NCBI GenBank assembly: GCA_947259975.1
Contig: CAMYOD010000003.1
Span: 120,517-184,516 of the forward strand
Length of the DNA: 64,000 bases
Direction: 5' to 3'
From: an uncultured Gammaproteobacteria bacterium
GTDB lineage: Bacteria > Pseudomonadota > Gammaproteobacteria > HyVt-429
Shown here in pieces: positions 45,346 to 55,070 of this stretch. The notes under the pieces were generated by a model. It saw nothing but the letters and a program-made list of their open reading frames with translations, made no database searches and had not been told where the DNA came from. The translations under genes and the position numbers were made by a program. The first letter of the stretch is position 1, and each line of letters starts with the position of its first letter.

Positions 45346-45852
45346 TATTAGAAAATACCAACTCCGCTATAGACTGATTAATGGCAGTTTACCGTGCGTG
45401 CGGCTGATTGCGAGTTCGAACTTTTTGACCCAGCCATGATAGGCACAGATTCTCGGATTGATTACTACCAGCGGTGTTGGCATCTGAAAATCGCCTGCGA
45501 GACCAAGGGGCTCATCAACGAGCTTGAGAAAGGCAACATCTACGCTAAACGACTCGACGAAGGCGTGAAAGAACTAACTCCACACGCGGGCTCGAAAAGA
45601 AACCATTATATTCTTTCAGACTACCGGGACTTGAAGAAAGAAAGCGATTAGAAGCTAAGGCGAAAATATAAGATTGTAATATACCGGGTCGGATCGTGAG
45701 GCCAGATGTCAATCCTTCTCGGTTTATTTTTCAGCGGCGAACCGGCACATGGAACCAACTATTGATCCTGTGCGGGTGAAGTTAATACAGGGATCCCGAC
45801 TGAATTTAGGGGAGAACGCGACCAACAGTTATTTTTCGCAAAGGAGACTAAC
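45346..45852. other. 507-bp AT-richer stretch with one weak open frame
   Basis: Between the degenerate and intact S74-type genes. A GTG-initiated frame (45394-45651, 85 codons; contains RIDYYQRCWHLKIACETKGL) has no family I recognise and no clear ribosome-binding site. Base composition is lower in GC than neighbouring housekeeping genes, consistent with acquired or decaying DNA. Confidence 0.4.
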
Positions 45853-46533
45853 ATGGCAACTGATAGGTTTATTAGACTACTTCCTCTCGTGGGCCTCTTG
45901 GCCGCCGGCATGGTTCATGCCGCCGATATGGCTTCCCCGCCCAATTCATTGGTAGTGGATGAGATTGGGAATATCGGTATCGGGACCGCCAATCCCACGC
46001 AAACTGGTCTGCACATCAATGCGGAAGATTTCCCGGGATTACGAATGGAAGACACAAATACCAGTAACAATTGGACACTGGTCCATAATGGCGGCGGTGC
46101 ATCTCTGATCCACCAATATAATGGCGTTGGTAAGAGCCGTCTGGGTGCGACCGGTAATCTAACCATCGAAGGATTTCTTTCCGAAAATTCGGATCGCAGT
46201 GCCAAGGAGCGTATTACGCGCCTCGATGTAGGCGCTGTGCTGGATAAGGTCCTCGCCATGCCGATCACGGAATGGAGCTACAAAAAAGATGCCGCGGTCC
46301 GACACATCGGTCCCATGGCCCAGGACTTTCATGCCGCCTTCGGCGTGGGCGCCACAGACACAAAGATCGCCACTCTCGATACCAGCGGGGTGGCGCTGGC
46401 GGCAATTCAAGGTTTGAATGAAAGGCTGCAGAAAAAGAACTCTGAGATCGCACAGTTGCAACAAGAGCTAGCGGAGCTTCGCGCTATGGTGCAAACTTTA
46501 ACCGCGAAAGGTCAGATGGTTTCGTTACGATAG
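45853..46533 (+). CDS. Secreted protein with peptidase S74 (intramolecular chaperone) domain
   Basis: A 226-residue protein with a signal peptide (MATDRFIRLLPLVGLLAAGMVHA-AD), a short beta-rich part (VDEIGNIGIGTANPTQTGLHINAED, as in phage tail-fibre stalks), an S74 domain from about residue 110 (SENSDRSAKERITRL, with the expected Ser113-Lys118 self-cleavage pair; MPITEWSYKKDAAVRHIGPMAQDF), and a C-terminal coiled coil (186-215). S74 domains trimerise and cleave themselves off phage fibres; here the cargo is only about 85 residues. Preceded by AAAGGAG. Confidence 0.8.
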   Translation: MATDRFIRLLPLVGLLAAGMVHAADMASPPNSLVVDEIGNIGIGTANPTQTGLHINAEDFPGLRMEDTNTSNNWTLVHNGGGASLIHQYNGVGKSRLGATGNLTIEGFLSENSDRSAKERITRLDVGAVLDKVLAMPITEWSYKKDAAVRHIGPMAQDFHAAFGVGATDTKIATLDTSGVALAAIQGLNERLQKKNSEIAQLQQELAELRAMVQTLTAKGQMVSLR

Positions 46534-46640
46534 TAACGCAGGGAGCGCAATCACCGACCTAGACCGTCGTGCTGAATCGACGGTACGAACGCACTTCACT
46601 GTGGTCCTTGTGCGGCGACTGTAATAGCGATCCCCAATTT

Positions 46641-46678
46641 GGCCGATGCGGGTTCCCCCGCTTCGGCCTTTTCGTTTT
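46641..46678 (+). terminator. Rho-independent terminator after the S74 protein gene
   Basis: GGCCGA-T-GCGGG / CCCGC-T-TCGGCC stem with TTCC loop (46641-46668), then TTTTCGTTTTT. It lies between the S74 gene and rpmG, which point toward each other. Confidence 0.8.
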
Positions 46679-46694
46679 TCGGATGCGCCGAGAC

Positions 46695-46850
46695 TTACTT
46701 GATCTTGGCTTCCTTGTAGATCACATGCTTGCGCACGACGGGGTCGTATTTCTTCAGTTCCAGCTTTTCGCTTTGCAGACGCTTGTTCTTGGTCGTCGTA
46801 TAGAAATGGCCGGTACCGGCACTGGAGACGAGTTTGATCTTGTCACGCAT
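46695..46850 (-). CDS. rpmG: 50S ribosomal protein L33
   Basis: The intact 51-residue L33 of the large ribosomal subunit: [24 protein letters not shown] then [27 protein letters not shown]. It is the form without zinc-binding CXXC pairs. It follows rpmB by 11 bases on the same strand, the conserved rpmB-rpmG operon. A broken second copy lies 1.9 kb away at 44811. Confidence 0.97.
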   Translation of the reverse strand: MRDKIKLVSSAGTGHFYTTTKNKRLQSEKLELKKYDPVVRKHVIYKEAKIK

Positions 46851-46861
46851 AATCCGGACTC

Positions 46862-47098
46862 CTATACCTTCTGGCCGCGGGCACGCAGGTCTTTGAGCAC
46901 CTCATCGATACCCTTCTTGTCGATAATGCGCAGACCCTTGGTGGATACACGCAAGCGCACCCAACGCTTCTCGCTTTCGACCCAGAACCGGCGGTAATGC
47001 AGGTTGGGCAAAAAGGTGCGTTTCGTCTTGTTGTGCGCGTGCGACACGTTGTTGCCGTGCATCGTACGCTTTCCGGTGACCTGACAAACTCGGGACAT
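46862..47098 (-). CDS. rpmB: 50S ribosomal protein L28
   Basis: A 78-residue L28 of the large subunit: [29 protein letters not shown]...[33 protein letters not shown]. The start at 47098 matches the family N terminus; an in-frame ATG 42 bases upstream gives a non-conserved extension. First gene of the rpmB-rpmG operon. Confidence 0.97.
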   Translation of the reverse strand: MSRVCQVTGKRTMHGNNVSHAHNKTKRTFLPNLHYRRFWVESEKRWVRLRVSTKGLRIIDKKGIDEVLKDLRARGQKV

Positions 47099-47188
47099 CT
47101 GCTCTAGCCTCGCGCGGGGCGCCAGTCGAAAGACGCGCATTTATACCAGAATCGCCCGCGCGAGAACAGCCCGGGGGCTAGATGGCAG

Positions 47189-47343
47189 CGGCTCAGGTTG
47201 GCTCTCGCGTCGGCTGCGGACCCGCCAAGCGTCGTCCGGCCTTGCGCGATGCAGGGAGAGCGCAGCGCAAGGCCGCGATTCGAGCGCTACAGGGAGGTAG
47301 CGCGAGATTAAGCTGGGCGGGATTGCAGGCGGCGCGCGACTTT
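47189..47343 (+). repeat. Intergenic repeat, copy C, with two GGA-loop hairpins
   Basis: The best-preserved copy. Hairpin 1: CGGCCTTGCGC/GCGCAAGGCCG, an 11-bp stem with GCAGGGAGAG in the loop. Hairpin 2: GCGCTACAGGGAGGTAGCGC, a 7-bp stem with loop AGGGAG. It lies between rpmB and radC, both on the opposite strand. Copy B (25175) is nearly identical; copy A (11914) has lost the middle. Confidence 0.88.
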
Positions 47344-47366
47344 TGGGCCAACTGAGCCACCACCGG

Positions 47367-48041
47367 CTAGATCAGCCCCCGCTCGCTGAAGGCCACGATT
47401 TCGCCGTCCCCGACCACCAGATGGTCCAGCACCCGCACGTCCACCAGGGCCAGGGCCTCGACCAGGCGCCGGGTCAGGGTCTCGTCCGCGCGGCTAGGTT
47501 CCGCCACCCCGGAGGGGTGGTTATGCACCAGAATCGCCGCGCCGGCGTTATGCGCAAGCGCCCGGCACACCACCTCGCGGGGGTGCACCGAGGCGCCGTC
47601 CAGGGTGCCCGCGAACAGCTCCTCGAAGGCCAGGATCCGGTGCCGGGTGTCCAGGAACAGCACGCAGAACACCTCCCGCGCCCGGTCGCGCAGCCGACTG
47701 ACGAGAAAATCCCGGGTATCCATAGGGGATCGGAGGGTCGCCCCGCGCGCCACACGCTCACCCAGAAAGCGCCGCGCCAGCTCCAGCACGGCACCCATCT
47801 GTGCGTATTTCGCCGGTCCCAGCCCGGCACCGGCACAGAAGCGTTTGCGGTCCGCCTGCAACAGCCCGCGCAGGCCGCCAAACTGGATGAGTAATTCCCG
47901 CGCCAGGTCCACCGCGGTCTTGCCGCGCGCGCCGGTGCGCAGGAAGATGGCGAGGAGTTCGGCATCACTGAGGGCGGCGGCCCCGCGTTCGAGCAGCTTT
48001 TCCCGCGGCCGTTCGGCCGCCGGCCAGTGTCTGATAGACAT
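47367..48041 (-). CDS. radC: JAB-domain protein RadC
   Basis: A 224-residue protein with an N-terminal helix-hairpin-helix-like region ([29 protein letters not shown]) and a C-terminal MPN/JAB metallo-domain with [15 protein letters not shown] and the zinc motif [15 protein letters not shown]. Despite its name, a DNA-repair role is not established. The start at 48041 is fixed by AAGGAGGT seven bases upstream; the frame is open to 48089. It is divergent from coaBC across 59 bases. Confidence 0.95.
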   Translation of the reverse strand: MSIRHWPAAERPREKLLERGAAALSDAELLAIFLRTGARGKTAVDLARELLIQFGGLRGLLQADRKRFCAGAGLGPAKYAQMGAVLELARRFLGERVARGATLRSPMDTRDFLVSRLRDRAREVFCVLFLDTRHRILAFEELFAGTLDGASVHPREVVCRALAHNAGAAILVHNHPSGVAEPSRADETLTRRLVEALALVDVRVLDHLVVGDGEIVAFSERGLI

Positions 48042-48062
48042 GTGTACCTCCTTGTACGGTCG

Positions 48063-48081
48063 TGCAAAGGGGGGCTTTGCA
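48063..48081. promoter_or_regulatory. Palindrome in the radC-coaBC divergent region
   Basis: TGCAAAG-GGGGG-CTTTGCA, an exact 7-bp inverted repeat with a 5-base centre, sits in the 59-bp divergent gap, about 20 bases before each start. It could be an operator or a short RNA hairpin. Confidence 0.4.
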
Positions 48082-48100
48082 AAGTACACTTTACCGGTAT

Positions 48101-49342
48101 ATGGGCACCCTGACCAATAAACGGATTCTGCTCGGCATCACCGGCGGCATTGCCGCCTACAAGTGCGCCGATCTCACGCGGCGACTGCGGGATGCCGGCG
48201 CCGAGGTGCGCGTGGTCATGACCCAGGCGGCGACCCAGTTCGTCACCCCGCTGACCATGCAGACGGTGAGCGACCATCCAGTCTACCAGCACGTCTTCGA
48301 CGACGCGGTCGCCCCGGATACCACCATGGCGCACATCGAACTCGCCCGCTGGGCCGACCTCATTCTGGTAGCGCCGGCGAGCGCCAACAGCCTGGCCAAA
48401 TTGGCGCAGGGGCGCGCCGACGATCTATTGACGACCCTGTGTCTCGCCACCGATGCGGTGGTGGCGGTGGCGCCCGCCATGAATCGGCAGATGTGGCAGA
48501 ACCCGGCGACGCAGGATAATCTCGCCGCGCTGCGGCGCAATGGCATTGCCGTGTTCGGTCCGGCGGAAGGCATACAAGCCTGCGGTGAAACCGGGCCCGG
48601 GCGCATGCTCGAACCCGCCGAACTGATCGCGCTGGCGGCGGATCTGTTCGCCACCGGACTGTTGTCCGGGCTGCGCGTGATCGTCACCGCAGGGCCCACC
48701 TGGGAGTCAATTGACCCGGTACGCGGCATCACCAACCGCAGTTCCGGCAAGATGGGCTATGCCGTGGCGCACGCCGCTGTAGATGCGGGTGCCGAAACCA
48801 TCCTGGTCTCGGGACCCACCCATCTCGACCCACCGGAGCGGGTGGATGTGGTGCGCGTGACCAGCGCGCAGCAAATGCTGGCCGCGGTTCACGATCGTAT
48901 TGGCGAGGCAGACATCTTTATCGGCGTCGCCGCGGCGGCGGATTACCGGCCGGCGGAGGTGTCGGTGGACAAAATCAAAAAGGATGCCGAAACGATGACA
49001 CTCAAGCTGATCCGTAATCCGGACATCCTGGCGAGTGTTGCCGCCATTCCGCAGGGTCCATTCACCGTCGGCTTCGCCGCGGAGACCACGGATCTCATCC
49101 ACCATGCACGCAAGAAGCTGGAGCGCAAAGGCGTCGACATGATCGCCGCGAACAAGGTCGGCGTGCCGGAGACCGGATTTGACTCGGACGATAACGCGCT
49201 CGCGCTGATCGATGATCAAGGCATTATCGAATTGCCGCGTATGCACAAATCGAGATTGGCGCGCAGACTGATACGAGAAATTGCACGTAGCTACCATGCA
49301 AAAGATTCAACTGAAAATACTCGACGAGCGCATCGGCGCTGA
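48101..49342 (+). CDS. coaBC: Phosphopantothenoylcysteine decarboxylase/synthetase CoaBC
   Basis: CoaBC joins 4'-phosphopantothenate to cysteine and decarboxylates the product in coenzyme A synthesis. The 413-residue protein has the FMN-dependent CoaC half ([17 protein letters not shown], the catalytic His in [22 protein letters not shown]) and the CoaB half ([30 protein letters not shown]). Start 48101 ([12 protein letters not shown]) is just before the first strand; the upstream frame runs into the palindrome. It overlaps dut by 47 bases. Confidence 0.97.
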   Translation: MGTLTNKRILLGITGGIAAYKCADLTRRLRDAGAEVRVVMTQAATQFVTPLTMQTVSDHPVYQHVFDDAVAPDTTMAHIELARWADLILVAPASANSLAKLAQGRADDLLTTLCLATDAVVAVAPAMNRQMWQNPATQDNLAALRRNGIAVFGPAEGIQACGETGPGRMLEPAELIALAADLFATGLLSGLRVIVTAGPTWESIDPVRGITNRSSGKMGYAVAHAAVDAGAETILVSGPTHLDPPERVDVVRVTSAQQMLAAVHDRIGEADIFIGVAAAADYRPAEVSVDKIKKDAETMTLKLIRNPDILASVAAIPQGPFTVGFAAETTDLIHHARKKLERKGVDMIAANKVGVPETGFDSDDNALALIDDQGIIELPRMHKSRLARRLIREIARSYHAKDSTENTRRAHRR

Positions 49343-49751
49343 ATTTCCACTGCCTGAATACGCCACCGGCGGCTCCGCCGGCGTCGATCTGCGCGCCTGT
49401 GTCGACGATCACGTGCGCGTGGATCCGGGCGAGGCCCATCTGATTCCCACCGGGCTCGCAATTCATATTTGCGATCCGGCGCTGGCGGCGGTGCTGTTAC
49501 CCCGCTCCGGGCTCGGGCATAAACATGGCATCGTGCTCGGCAACCTGGTCGGGCTCATCGATTCTGATTATCAGGGTCAGGTGTTTGTTTCGTGCTGGAA
49601 TCGCGGCCATGAACACTTCGTCATCGAGCCCGGTGACCGGATTGCGCAAATGGTGTTTATCCCCGTTGCGCAAGTGGAATTCGAGGTCGTGACCGACTTC
49701 GAGGAAAGCTCGCGCAGCGGTGGTGGTTTCGGCCATACCGGACGTCAGTAG
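49296..49751 (+). CDS. dut: Deoxyuridine 5'-triphosphate nucleotidohydrolase
   Basis: dUTPase hydrolyses dUTP to dUMP, keeping uracil out of DNA and supplying dTMP synthesis. The 151-residue protein matches E. coli in length and has the five trimeric dUTPase motifs: [46 protein letters not shown] and the C-terminal [14 protein letters not shown] arm. It overlaps coaBC, the usual gene order. Confidence 0.97.
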   Translation: MQKIQLKILDERIGAEFPLPEYATGGSAGVDLRACVDDHVRVDPGEAHLIPTGLAIHICDPALAAVLLPRSGLGHKHGIVLGNLVGLIDSDYQGQVFVSCWNRGHEHFVIEPGDRIAQMVFIPVAQVEFEVVTDFEESSRSGGGFGHTGRQ

Positions 49752-49872
49752 CTTCCGACCCCCCATCGGAAAGACCCGCGTCAACGCTGGCGCTGAGCGT
49801 CGATTCGGCTATGTTCAGGACTGAAAGCCGGCTTGAAGGCATGTCGGCGTTTAACCCTGCGGTGAGCCGTCC

Positions 49873-51327
49873 GTGGTCCTATCACTACGCAAACTCAACT
49901 GGATTCGTTTCGCCTGGAGTGCGGCTATCCTGGTGACGCTGGGCATCGTCGCCGTGGTGGTGCTGCAATCCGCCATCGGCGACGCAGCGGAGCGCGCCGC
50001 CACGGCCCGCTCGCAGCTGATCGCGCAGCGCGTAGCCGATCAACTCGCCGGACATCGGCGGCTACTCGCGGCTGTCAGCCAGAACCCCGTTCTGCTACAA
50101 CTCGCGCGCTCGGATACGCCGGCGGATCAGACACGCTTCATCGCATCGATCAAAGGCCGCTTTCCGCACGCATTGGGGCTGAGTGTGCTGCCCGCAGCCG
50201 CGCATCGGATCGAATTCGTGCCGAGCTGGTTCGATGCCGCCTGTGAGCAGATGGTGCACCTGGCGCGGCGCAACCCGGTACCGGAGTTGCACCAACCACC
50301 GCAGGGCCCCGCGCACATCTCCCTCGTGCATCCGCTACGTGACAGGCACACCAATTCAGTCGCCGGCTATCTCCTGCTGGGCCTCGATCCGCAGTCACTG
50401 AGCGGCGCCCTGACGGCATCACAACCTGCCGAGACCCATATTCGCTTTACCCGATCGACAGACGCATCGGCCGGCGTGGTCGCCATCGAGGGGGCGAACT
50501 TCGGCGTGCGTGTCACAGGTGACGGCGGCTGGCTCGCGAGCACACCCAATGCCCTCACGCGGGTGTTGATCGGGCTTACGATCACCCTCGGTCTGCTCAT
50601 TGTGGGCAACCTGCTCGTTGACCGGTTGTCGGTGAAGGTGATTCGCGGCGACATCGGATCGGTCGCACGCAAGTTCCGGGACATCAACGACGGTGAAGTC
50701 CGCGACGATTATCCGATCCGGCTACTGGAGTTTCAGCGACTGTCCAAATACGTTTCACGCTCGGGCGGCAAACTCATCAAGGAACGACGCAAACTGCAGG
50801 ACATGGGTTTGACCGATCATCTCTCGCAGCTGCCCAATCGCCGCGCCTTCGAAGCGAAACTGCAACAACTCTGGATCCAATCCCGCGTCAGCGTGCCGCC
50901 GTCGCTGCTGCTCCTCGATCTGGATCATTTCAAACAAGTCAATGACAACTTCGGCCACGATGCTGGCGACATGCTGATCTCCATGTTTGCGCGCGAATTA
51001 CGGGACTGCGTGCGCGACTCGGACTTCGTTGCCCGCCTGGGGGGCGACGAGTTCTGCATCGTCTTTCCGTACACGAAATTGGAGATCGCCGAGGATCTCG
51101 CCCAGCGCCTGCGCAAGAATCTGCCCAAGATTCTCGAACTGCGGCCCGGGGTCGATTATCTGGTCAGCTGGACCGGGGGCCTAAGCGCCATGGATAACCA
51201 TGATCAAGACTTCGGCGACATCGTCAAACGCGCCGACCTGGCGCTGTATGCCGCCAAGGAGGCCGGTCGTAATCAGACCCAGCTGCGCCGCTTTCAGCCG
51301 GACAACCACCGTTCGATGCAAGCTTGA
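49873..51327 (+). CDS. Membrane-bound diguanylate cyclase with periplasmic sensor
   Basis: A 484-residue protein: membrane helix about 13-35, a periplasmic sensor domain of about 190 residues of no recognised family (possibly Cache-like), a second helix about 229-251, a short linker and a GGDEF domain (GLTDHLSQLPNRRAFE, LLLDLDHFKQVNDNFGHDAGD, GGDEF near residue 390). An RDSD inhibitory site lies five residues before GGDEF, so product feedback is expected. It makes the second messenger c-di-GMP in answer to an unknown external signal. Translation starts at GTG. Confidence 0.9.
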   Translation: MVLSLRKLNWIRFAWSAAILVTLGIVAVVVLQSAIGDAAERAATARSQLIAQRVADQLAGHRRLLAAVSQNPVLLQLARSDTPADQTRFIASIKGRFPHALGLSVLPAAAHRIEFVPSWFDAACEQMVHLARRNPVPELHQPPQGPAHISLVHPLRDRHTNSVAGYLLLGLDPQSLSGALTASQPAETHIRFTRSTDASAGVVAIEGANFGVRVTGDGGWLASTPNALTRVLIGLTITLGLLIVGNLLVDRLSVKVIRGDIGSVARKFRDINDGEVRDDYPIRLLEFQRLSKYVSRSGGKLIKERRKLQDMGLTDHLSQLPNRRAFEAKLQQLWIQSRVSVPPSLLLLDLDHFKQVNDNFGHDAGDMLISMFARELRDCVRDSDFVARLGGDEFCIVFPYTKLEIAEDLAQRLRKNLPKILELRPGVDYLVSWTGGLSAMDNHDQDFGDIVKRADLALYAAKEAGRNQTQLRRFQPDNHRSMQA

Positions 51328-51347
51328 GCATTCTGCATTTTTAAAAG

Positions 51348-51376
51348 TTGGGTACGCCGCCGCGTCTCTATATAAT
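51348..51376 (+). promoter_or_regulatory. sigma-70 promoter of algC
   Basis: TTGGGT (51348-51353), 17-base spacer, perfect TATAAT (51371-51376). It lies about 42 bases before the GTG start of algC. Confidence 0.65.
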
Positions 51377-51417
51377 AGGGACTCCGAGCAATTCGCGCAG
51401 TTTTAGGTGGTCAATCC

Positions 51418-52830
51418 GTGTCCTCGCAGCCCTCATCTTCAGAAGCCAACGCTTCCAGTAATCTCGCACCCGAAATTTTCAAGGCCTATGACATCCGCGG
51501 TATCGTCGGCAAGACCTTGACGCCCACCGTCGTGCGCCGCATCGGCCAGGCTATCGGCAGCGAGGCCCTGGCGCGCGGGCGCAACGAAGTGGTCATCGGA
51601 CGTGATGGCCGACTCTCCGGTCCGGAGCTGGCGGCGGCGCTGGCAGACGGGCTCATGCAGGCCGGCTGCAATGTCATCGACATCGGCATGGTGCCGACAC
51701 CGGTACTGTATTTCGCCGCCCACCACCTCGATACCGCCTCCGGCGTGATGGTCACCGGCAGCCACAATCCACCGGAGTACAACGGACTGAAAATGATGAT
51801 CGCCGGCGAGACCCTGTCCGGCGAGTCCATCCAGGACCTCAAGCGGCGCCTCGAGGAGAACGATATTGTCACCGGCAACGGGACCAGCCGCCGGCTCGAC
51901 ATCAGCAATGAATACATCAACCGAATCGTGTCAGACGTTAAGCTGGCGCGACCGATGCGGGTGATTGTCGACTGCGGCAACGGCGTCGCCGGCGCCGTGG
52001 CCCCGGAACTACTGCGCAAGCTCGGCTGCGAAGTGGAGGAGTTGTTCTGTGAGGTCGACGGGACCTTCCCCAACCACCACCCGGATCCGAGCCAGCCGCA
52101 GAATCTCAGCGACCTGATTACCGCCCTGGAACAAAAGGGTGCCGACGTGGGGCTGGCGTTCGACGGCGACGGCGACCGGCTCGGCGTCGTCTCCCCCGAC
52201 GGCAGCATCATCTACCCGGACCGCCAGCTCATTTTGTTTGCCCTGGACGTGCTGTCGCGCAACCCGGGAGCGGAGATCATCTACGACGTCAAATGCTCCC
52301 GCACCCTGCCCGCCGCCATCACCGCCGCCGGCGGCACGGCGAGTATGTGGAAGACCGGACATTCCTTCATCAAGGCCAAGCTGAAAGAAACCGGCGCGGC
52401 GCTGGCCGGCGAGATGAGCGGGCACATCTTTTTCAAGGAACGCTGGTACGGTTTCGACGACGGCATCTATGCCGCCGCGCGTTTACTGGAACTTTTATCC
52501 CGCGACAACCGCGACCCGGCGGCGGTCTTCGCCGCTTTGCCCGATACGGTGAATACACCGGAGCTGCAGCTGAAGATGCGTGAAGGCGAGCACTTCGAAC
52601 TCATCAAGCAGTTAGTCGCCAATGCGAGCTTTCCCGATGCCACCGTCAGCACCATCGACGGCCTGCGCGTGGATTTCGACGACGGCTTCGGTCTCGTGCG
52701 CGCGTCCAATACCACACCGGTTCTGGTGCTGCGTTTCGAAGCCGATACCGAGGCGGCCCTGGCGCGGATTCAGGATCAGTTTCGCGATTTGATAGAGCGC
52801 ACCCGCGCCGGCTTAACCCTGCCGTTCTAG
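51418..52830 (+). CDS. algC: Phosphomannomutase/phosphoglucomutase AlgC
   Basis: AlgC interconverts hexose 6- and 1-phosphates, providing Man-1-P and Glc-1-P for surface polysaccharides. The 470-residue protein begins its fold at EIFKAYDIRGIVG, has the phosphoserine motif VMVTGSHNPPEYNGLKM, the metal loop AFDGDGDRLGVV and the sugar-binding GEMSGHIFFKER; the C-terminal phosphate-binding RASNTTPVLVLRFEAD closes it. Starts at GTG. Location after dut is the usual one. It could supply the nucleotidyltransferase (10706) and gmd. Confidence 0.95.
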   Translation: MSSQPSSSEANASSNLAPEIFKAYDIRGIVGKTLTPTVVRRIGQAIGSEALARGRNEVVIGRDGRLSGPELAAALADGLMQAGCNVIDIGMVPTPVLYFAAHHLDTASGVMVTGSHNPPEYNGLKMMIAGETLSGESIQDLKRRLEENDIVTGNGTSRRLDISNEYINRIVSDVKLARPMRVIVDCGNGVAGAVAPELLRKLGCEVEELFCEVDGTFPNHHPDPSQPQNLSDLITALEQKGADVGLAFDGDGDRLGVVSPDGSIIYPDRQLILFALDVLSRNPGAEIIYDVKCSRTLPAAITAAGGTASMWKTGHSFIKAKLKETGAALAGEMSGHIFFKERWYGFDDGIYAAARLLELLSRDNRDPAAVFAALPDTVNTPELQLKMREGEHFELIKQLVANASFPDATVSTIDGLRVDFDDGFGLVRASNTTPVLVLRFEADTEAALARIQDQFRDLIERTRAGLTLPF

Positions 52831-52890
52831 CACGGTACACGTTAGGTCGGCGCCGCACTCCCGTTGCCGGGAAAGGCGATCGATTTCGAC

Positions 52891-54654
52891 GTGGCCGATA
52901 ACGAGACAAAACCCAAACTCCGCGAACGCCTCGCGCGTTTCCGGCCGCGCCTCGCGGCGGTGGACGATCTGCCGAAACTCGCGGTACTGGGTGCCCTGGT
53001 GGGTTTTCTCTCCGGCGGCGTCATTGTCGCCTTTCGTTTGGTCATCGAGACCACCCAGGCATCCTTCCTGCCCGGCGCCGCGCCCGAGAACTACGAAGGC
53101 CTCAGCCCGGAACTAAGGGTGGTGCTGGCGATCTGGGGCGGACTGGTCATCGGTGTGTTATTCCAATTCGTGTCTGCAAACACCCGCAATGTGGGTGTGG
53201 TCCACGTCATGGAGCGACTGGTCTACCACCAGGGCTATTTGCCGCTACGCAACGCGGTGATGCAGTTCCTCGGCGCCGCGGTGAGCATTATCAGCGGCCA
53301 CTCGGTGGGCCGCGAGGGCCCGGGTATTCACCTGGGGGCCTCCGCCGGCAGTTTGTCGGGGCGCTGGCTGGGCCTGCCCAACAACAGCATCCGCACCCTG
53401 GTGGCCTGCGGCGTGGCGGCAGCCATCGCCGCGGGCTTCAACACTCCCATCGCCGGCGTGATCTTTGCCATGGAGGTGGTGCTCATGGAATACACCATCG
53501 CCGGCTTCGCGCCGGTGATCCTCGCCGCGGTCAGCGGCACCGCGGTGACGCGCTCGGTGTTCGGCTCCGCGCCGGCCTTTACCGTGCCCGCCCTGGAACT
53601 CGGCTCCGTGCTCGAACTACCGATCGTGCTGGGCTTAGGTATTGCCCTGGGCATTCTCTCCGCCCTGTTCATCCAGATCCTCATATGGACCGGGCGTTAC
53701 ACGCGCATCCTGCCGATATGGGTGAAGCTGACCTTGGCCGGCGCCATTGCCGGCATCCTCTCGATCTGGCTGCCGCAGATCATGGGCATCGGCTACGACA
53801 CGGTGAACAGCGCCCTGCTCGGCGAGCTCGGTCTGTGGCTCCTGCTCGCCATCGCCGCCGCCAAATTGCTCGCCACCGCTGTCGGTATCGGCCTCGGCCT
53901 GCCGGGCGGGTTGATCGGCCCGACCCTGGTCATCGGCGCCACCGCCGGCGGCGCGGTCGGCCTGCTGGCGGATGCCTATCTGCCCGGGAACGTGGCCTCG
54001 CATGCCTTCTACGCTACGGTCGGCATGGGCGCGATGATGGCCGGCACCCTGCAGGCCCCGCTGGCCGCACTCATGGCCATGCTCGAGCTCACCGCCAACC
54101 CGAATATCATTTTGCCCGGCATGCTGGCAGTGATCGGCGCCCTGCTGGTCAGCAGCGAGGTGTTCAAGAAAAAATCCGTCTATCTCATGATGATGCAGGT
54201 GCGTGGCCTGGATTACCGCAACGACCCGGTGGCCCAGTCCCTGCGACGCATCGCCGTATCACGGGTGATGAATCGGAACTTCGTTACCGGCGACAAAGAG
54301 ATCACCCGGGAACAGGCACAGGACCTGCTCGCCGGGAAACCGCAATGGATTATCGTGCGCGAGGAGAAAACGCCGCACTCGTTGTTGCCGGCGGCGGACC
54401 TGGTGCACTTTCTCGAGTCGAACGAAGACGCGGACATCGATTTGTTGGCGATTCCCGGCAAACGCCGGCAGCTGACCCAGACGTATTTGCGCGCAACGTT
54501 GCAGGAGGCGTTCGATGCCCTGAGCAAGCATAACGCCGACGCCCTGTATGTGATTCAGATGACCCGCGCCAAGGCGTCGCAGATCGCCGGCGTGCTCACC
54601 CGGGAGGACATCGAGGAAAGCTATCGTTACCGGCCGGCGGTGATCGAGGAGTGA
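52891..54654 (+). CDS. CLC-type chloride channel/transporter with CBS-like tail
   Basis: A membrane protein of about 587 residues. The CLC core shows VGREGPGIHLGASAGS (anion-binding GREGP helix), GFNTPIAGVIFAMEVVL with the conserved gating Glu region, and LPGGLIGPTLVIGATAGGAVG. The C-terminal 150 residues carry two CBS-like segments (RVMNRNFVTGDKEITREQAQDLL and LQEAFDALSKHNADALYVIQ). The start is uncertain: GTG 52891 or TTG 52864 (same frame). It starts 34-60 bases after algC. Confidence 0.9.
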   Translation: MADNETKPKLRERLARFRPRLAAVDDLPKLAVLGALVGFLSGGVIVAFRLVIETTQASFLPGAAPENYEGLSPELRVVLAIWGGLVIGVLFQFVSANTRNVGVVHVMERLVYHQGYLPLRNAVMQFLGAAVSIISGHSVGREGPGIHLGASAGSLSGRWLGLPNNSIRTLVACGVAAAIAAGFNTPIAGVIFAMEVVLMEYTIAGFAPVILAAVSGTAVTRSVFGSAPAFTVPALELGSVLELPIVLGLGIALGILSALFIQILIWTGRYTRILPIWVKLTLAGAIAGILSIWLPQIMGIGYDTVNSALLGELGLWLLLAIAAAKLLATAVGIGLGLPGGLIGPTLVIGATAGGAVGLLADAYLPGNVASHAFYATVGMGAMMAGTLQAPLAALMAMLELTANPNIILPGMLAVIGALLVSSEVFKKKSVYLMMMQVRGLDYRNDPVAQSLRRIAVSRVMNRNFVTGDKEITREQAQDLLAGKPQWIIVREEKTPHSLLPAADLVHFLESNEDADIDLLAIPGKRRQLTQTYLRATLQEAFDALSKHNADALYVIQMTRAKASQIAGVLTREDIEESYRYRPAVIEE

Positions 54655-54658
54655 TGTC

Positions 54659-54997
54659 CTACTTGTGACCGACGAGGCGGGCCTCGGGTACGTGAAACTT
54701 CATACAGGTGGCGATATCGAGAATCACACCCGGGGTCGGGCGCACCGAGACCCACAGCAGGTTCAGCTGGATATTGAGGTCGGCGAAGACCACGTCCTTG
54801 AACTCCCGCAACACGGACTGAATGACGTTTGCCTTCTCGATCAGGTCGGGCTTCGCGAGTTCGCGCAGGCCGGGAAACAGCATCATGAAGTCACTGAGCG
54901 GACGTCCGCGCTCATCCTGGGTGGGTACCCGCTCATGGAGAGGCTGTGCGGCTTCGAGCGGTAGAGAACAGCACAGCGAAAAATCACCAGCCATCAA
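54659..54997 (-). CDS. Conserved-looking hypothetical protein
   Basis: A 112-residue soluble protein I do not recognise. Features: CCSLPLEAAQPLHERVP near the N terminus, a Pro-Gly turn LFPGLRELAKPDLIEKANVIQSVLREF, then hydrophobic strands VVFADLNIQLNLLWVSVRPTPGVILDIATCM. Codon usage and a clean frame beside (4 bases past) the convergent CLC gene support a real gene. The start could be 54997 or 54994. A perfect FNR-type site lies 74 bases upstream, shared with the divergent lipoprotein gene. Confidence 0.65.
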   Translation of the reverse strand: MMAGDFSLCCSLPLEAAQPLHERVPTQDERGRPLSDFMMLFPGLRELAKPDLIEKANVIQSVLREFKDVVFADLNIQLNLLWVSVRPTPGVILDIATCMKFHVPEARLVGHK

Positions 54998-55070
54998 GCT
55001 CGACCCTAGCCAAGGGCGGCGGGGAATTCAAGCGCCGTGGCGGAGGTTATTGATTATCCTGGGTTTTCGA

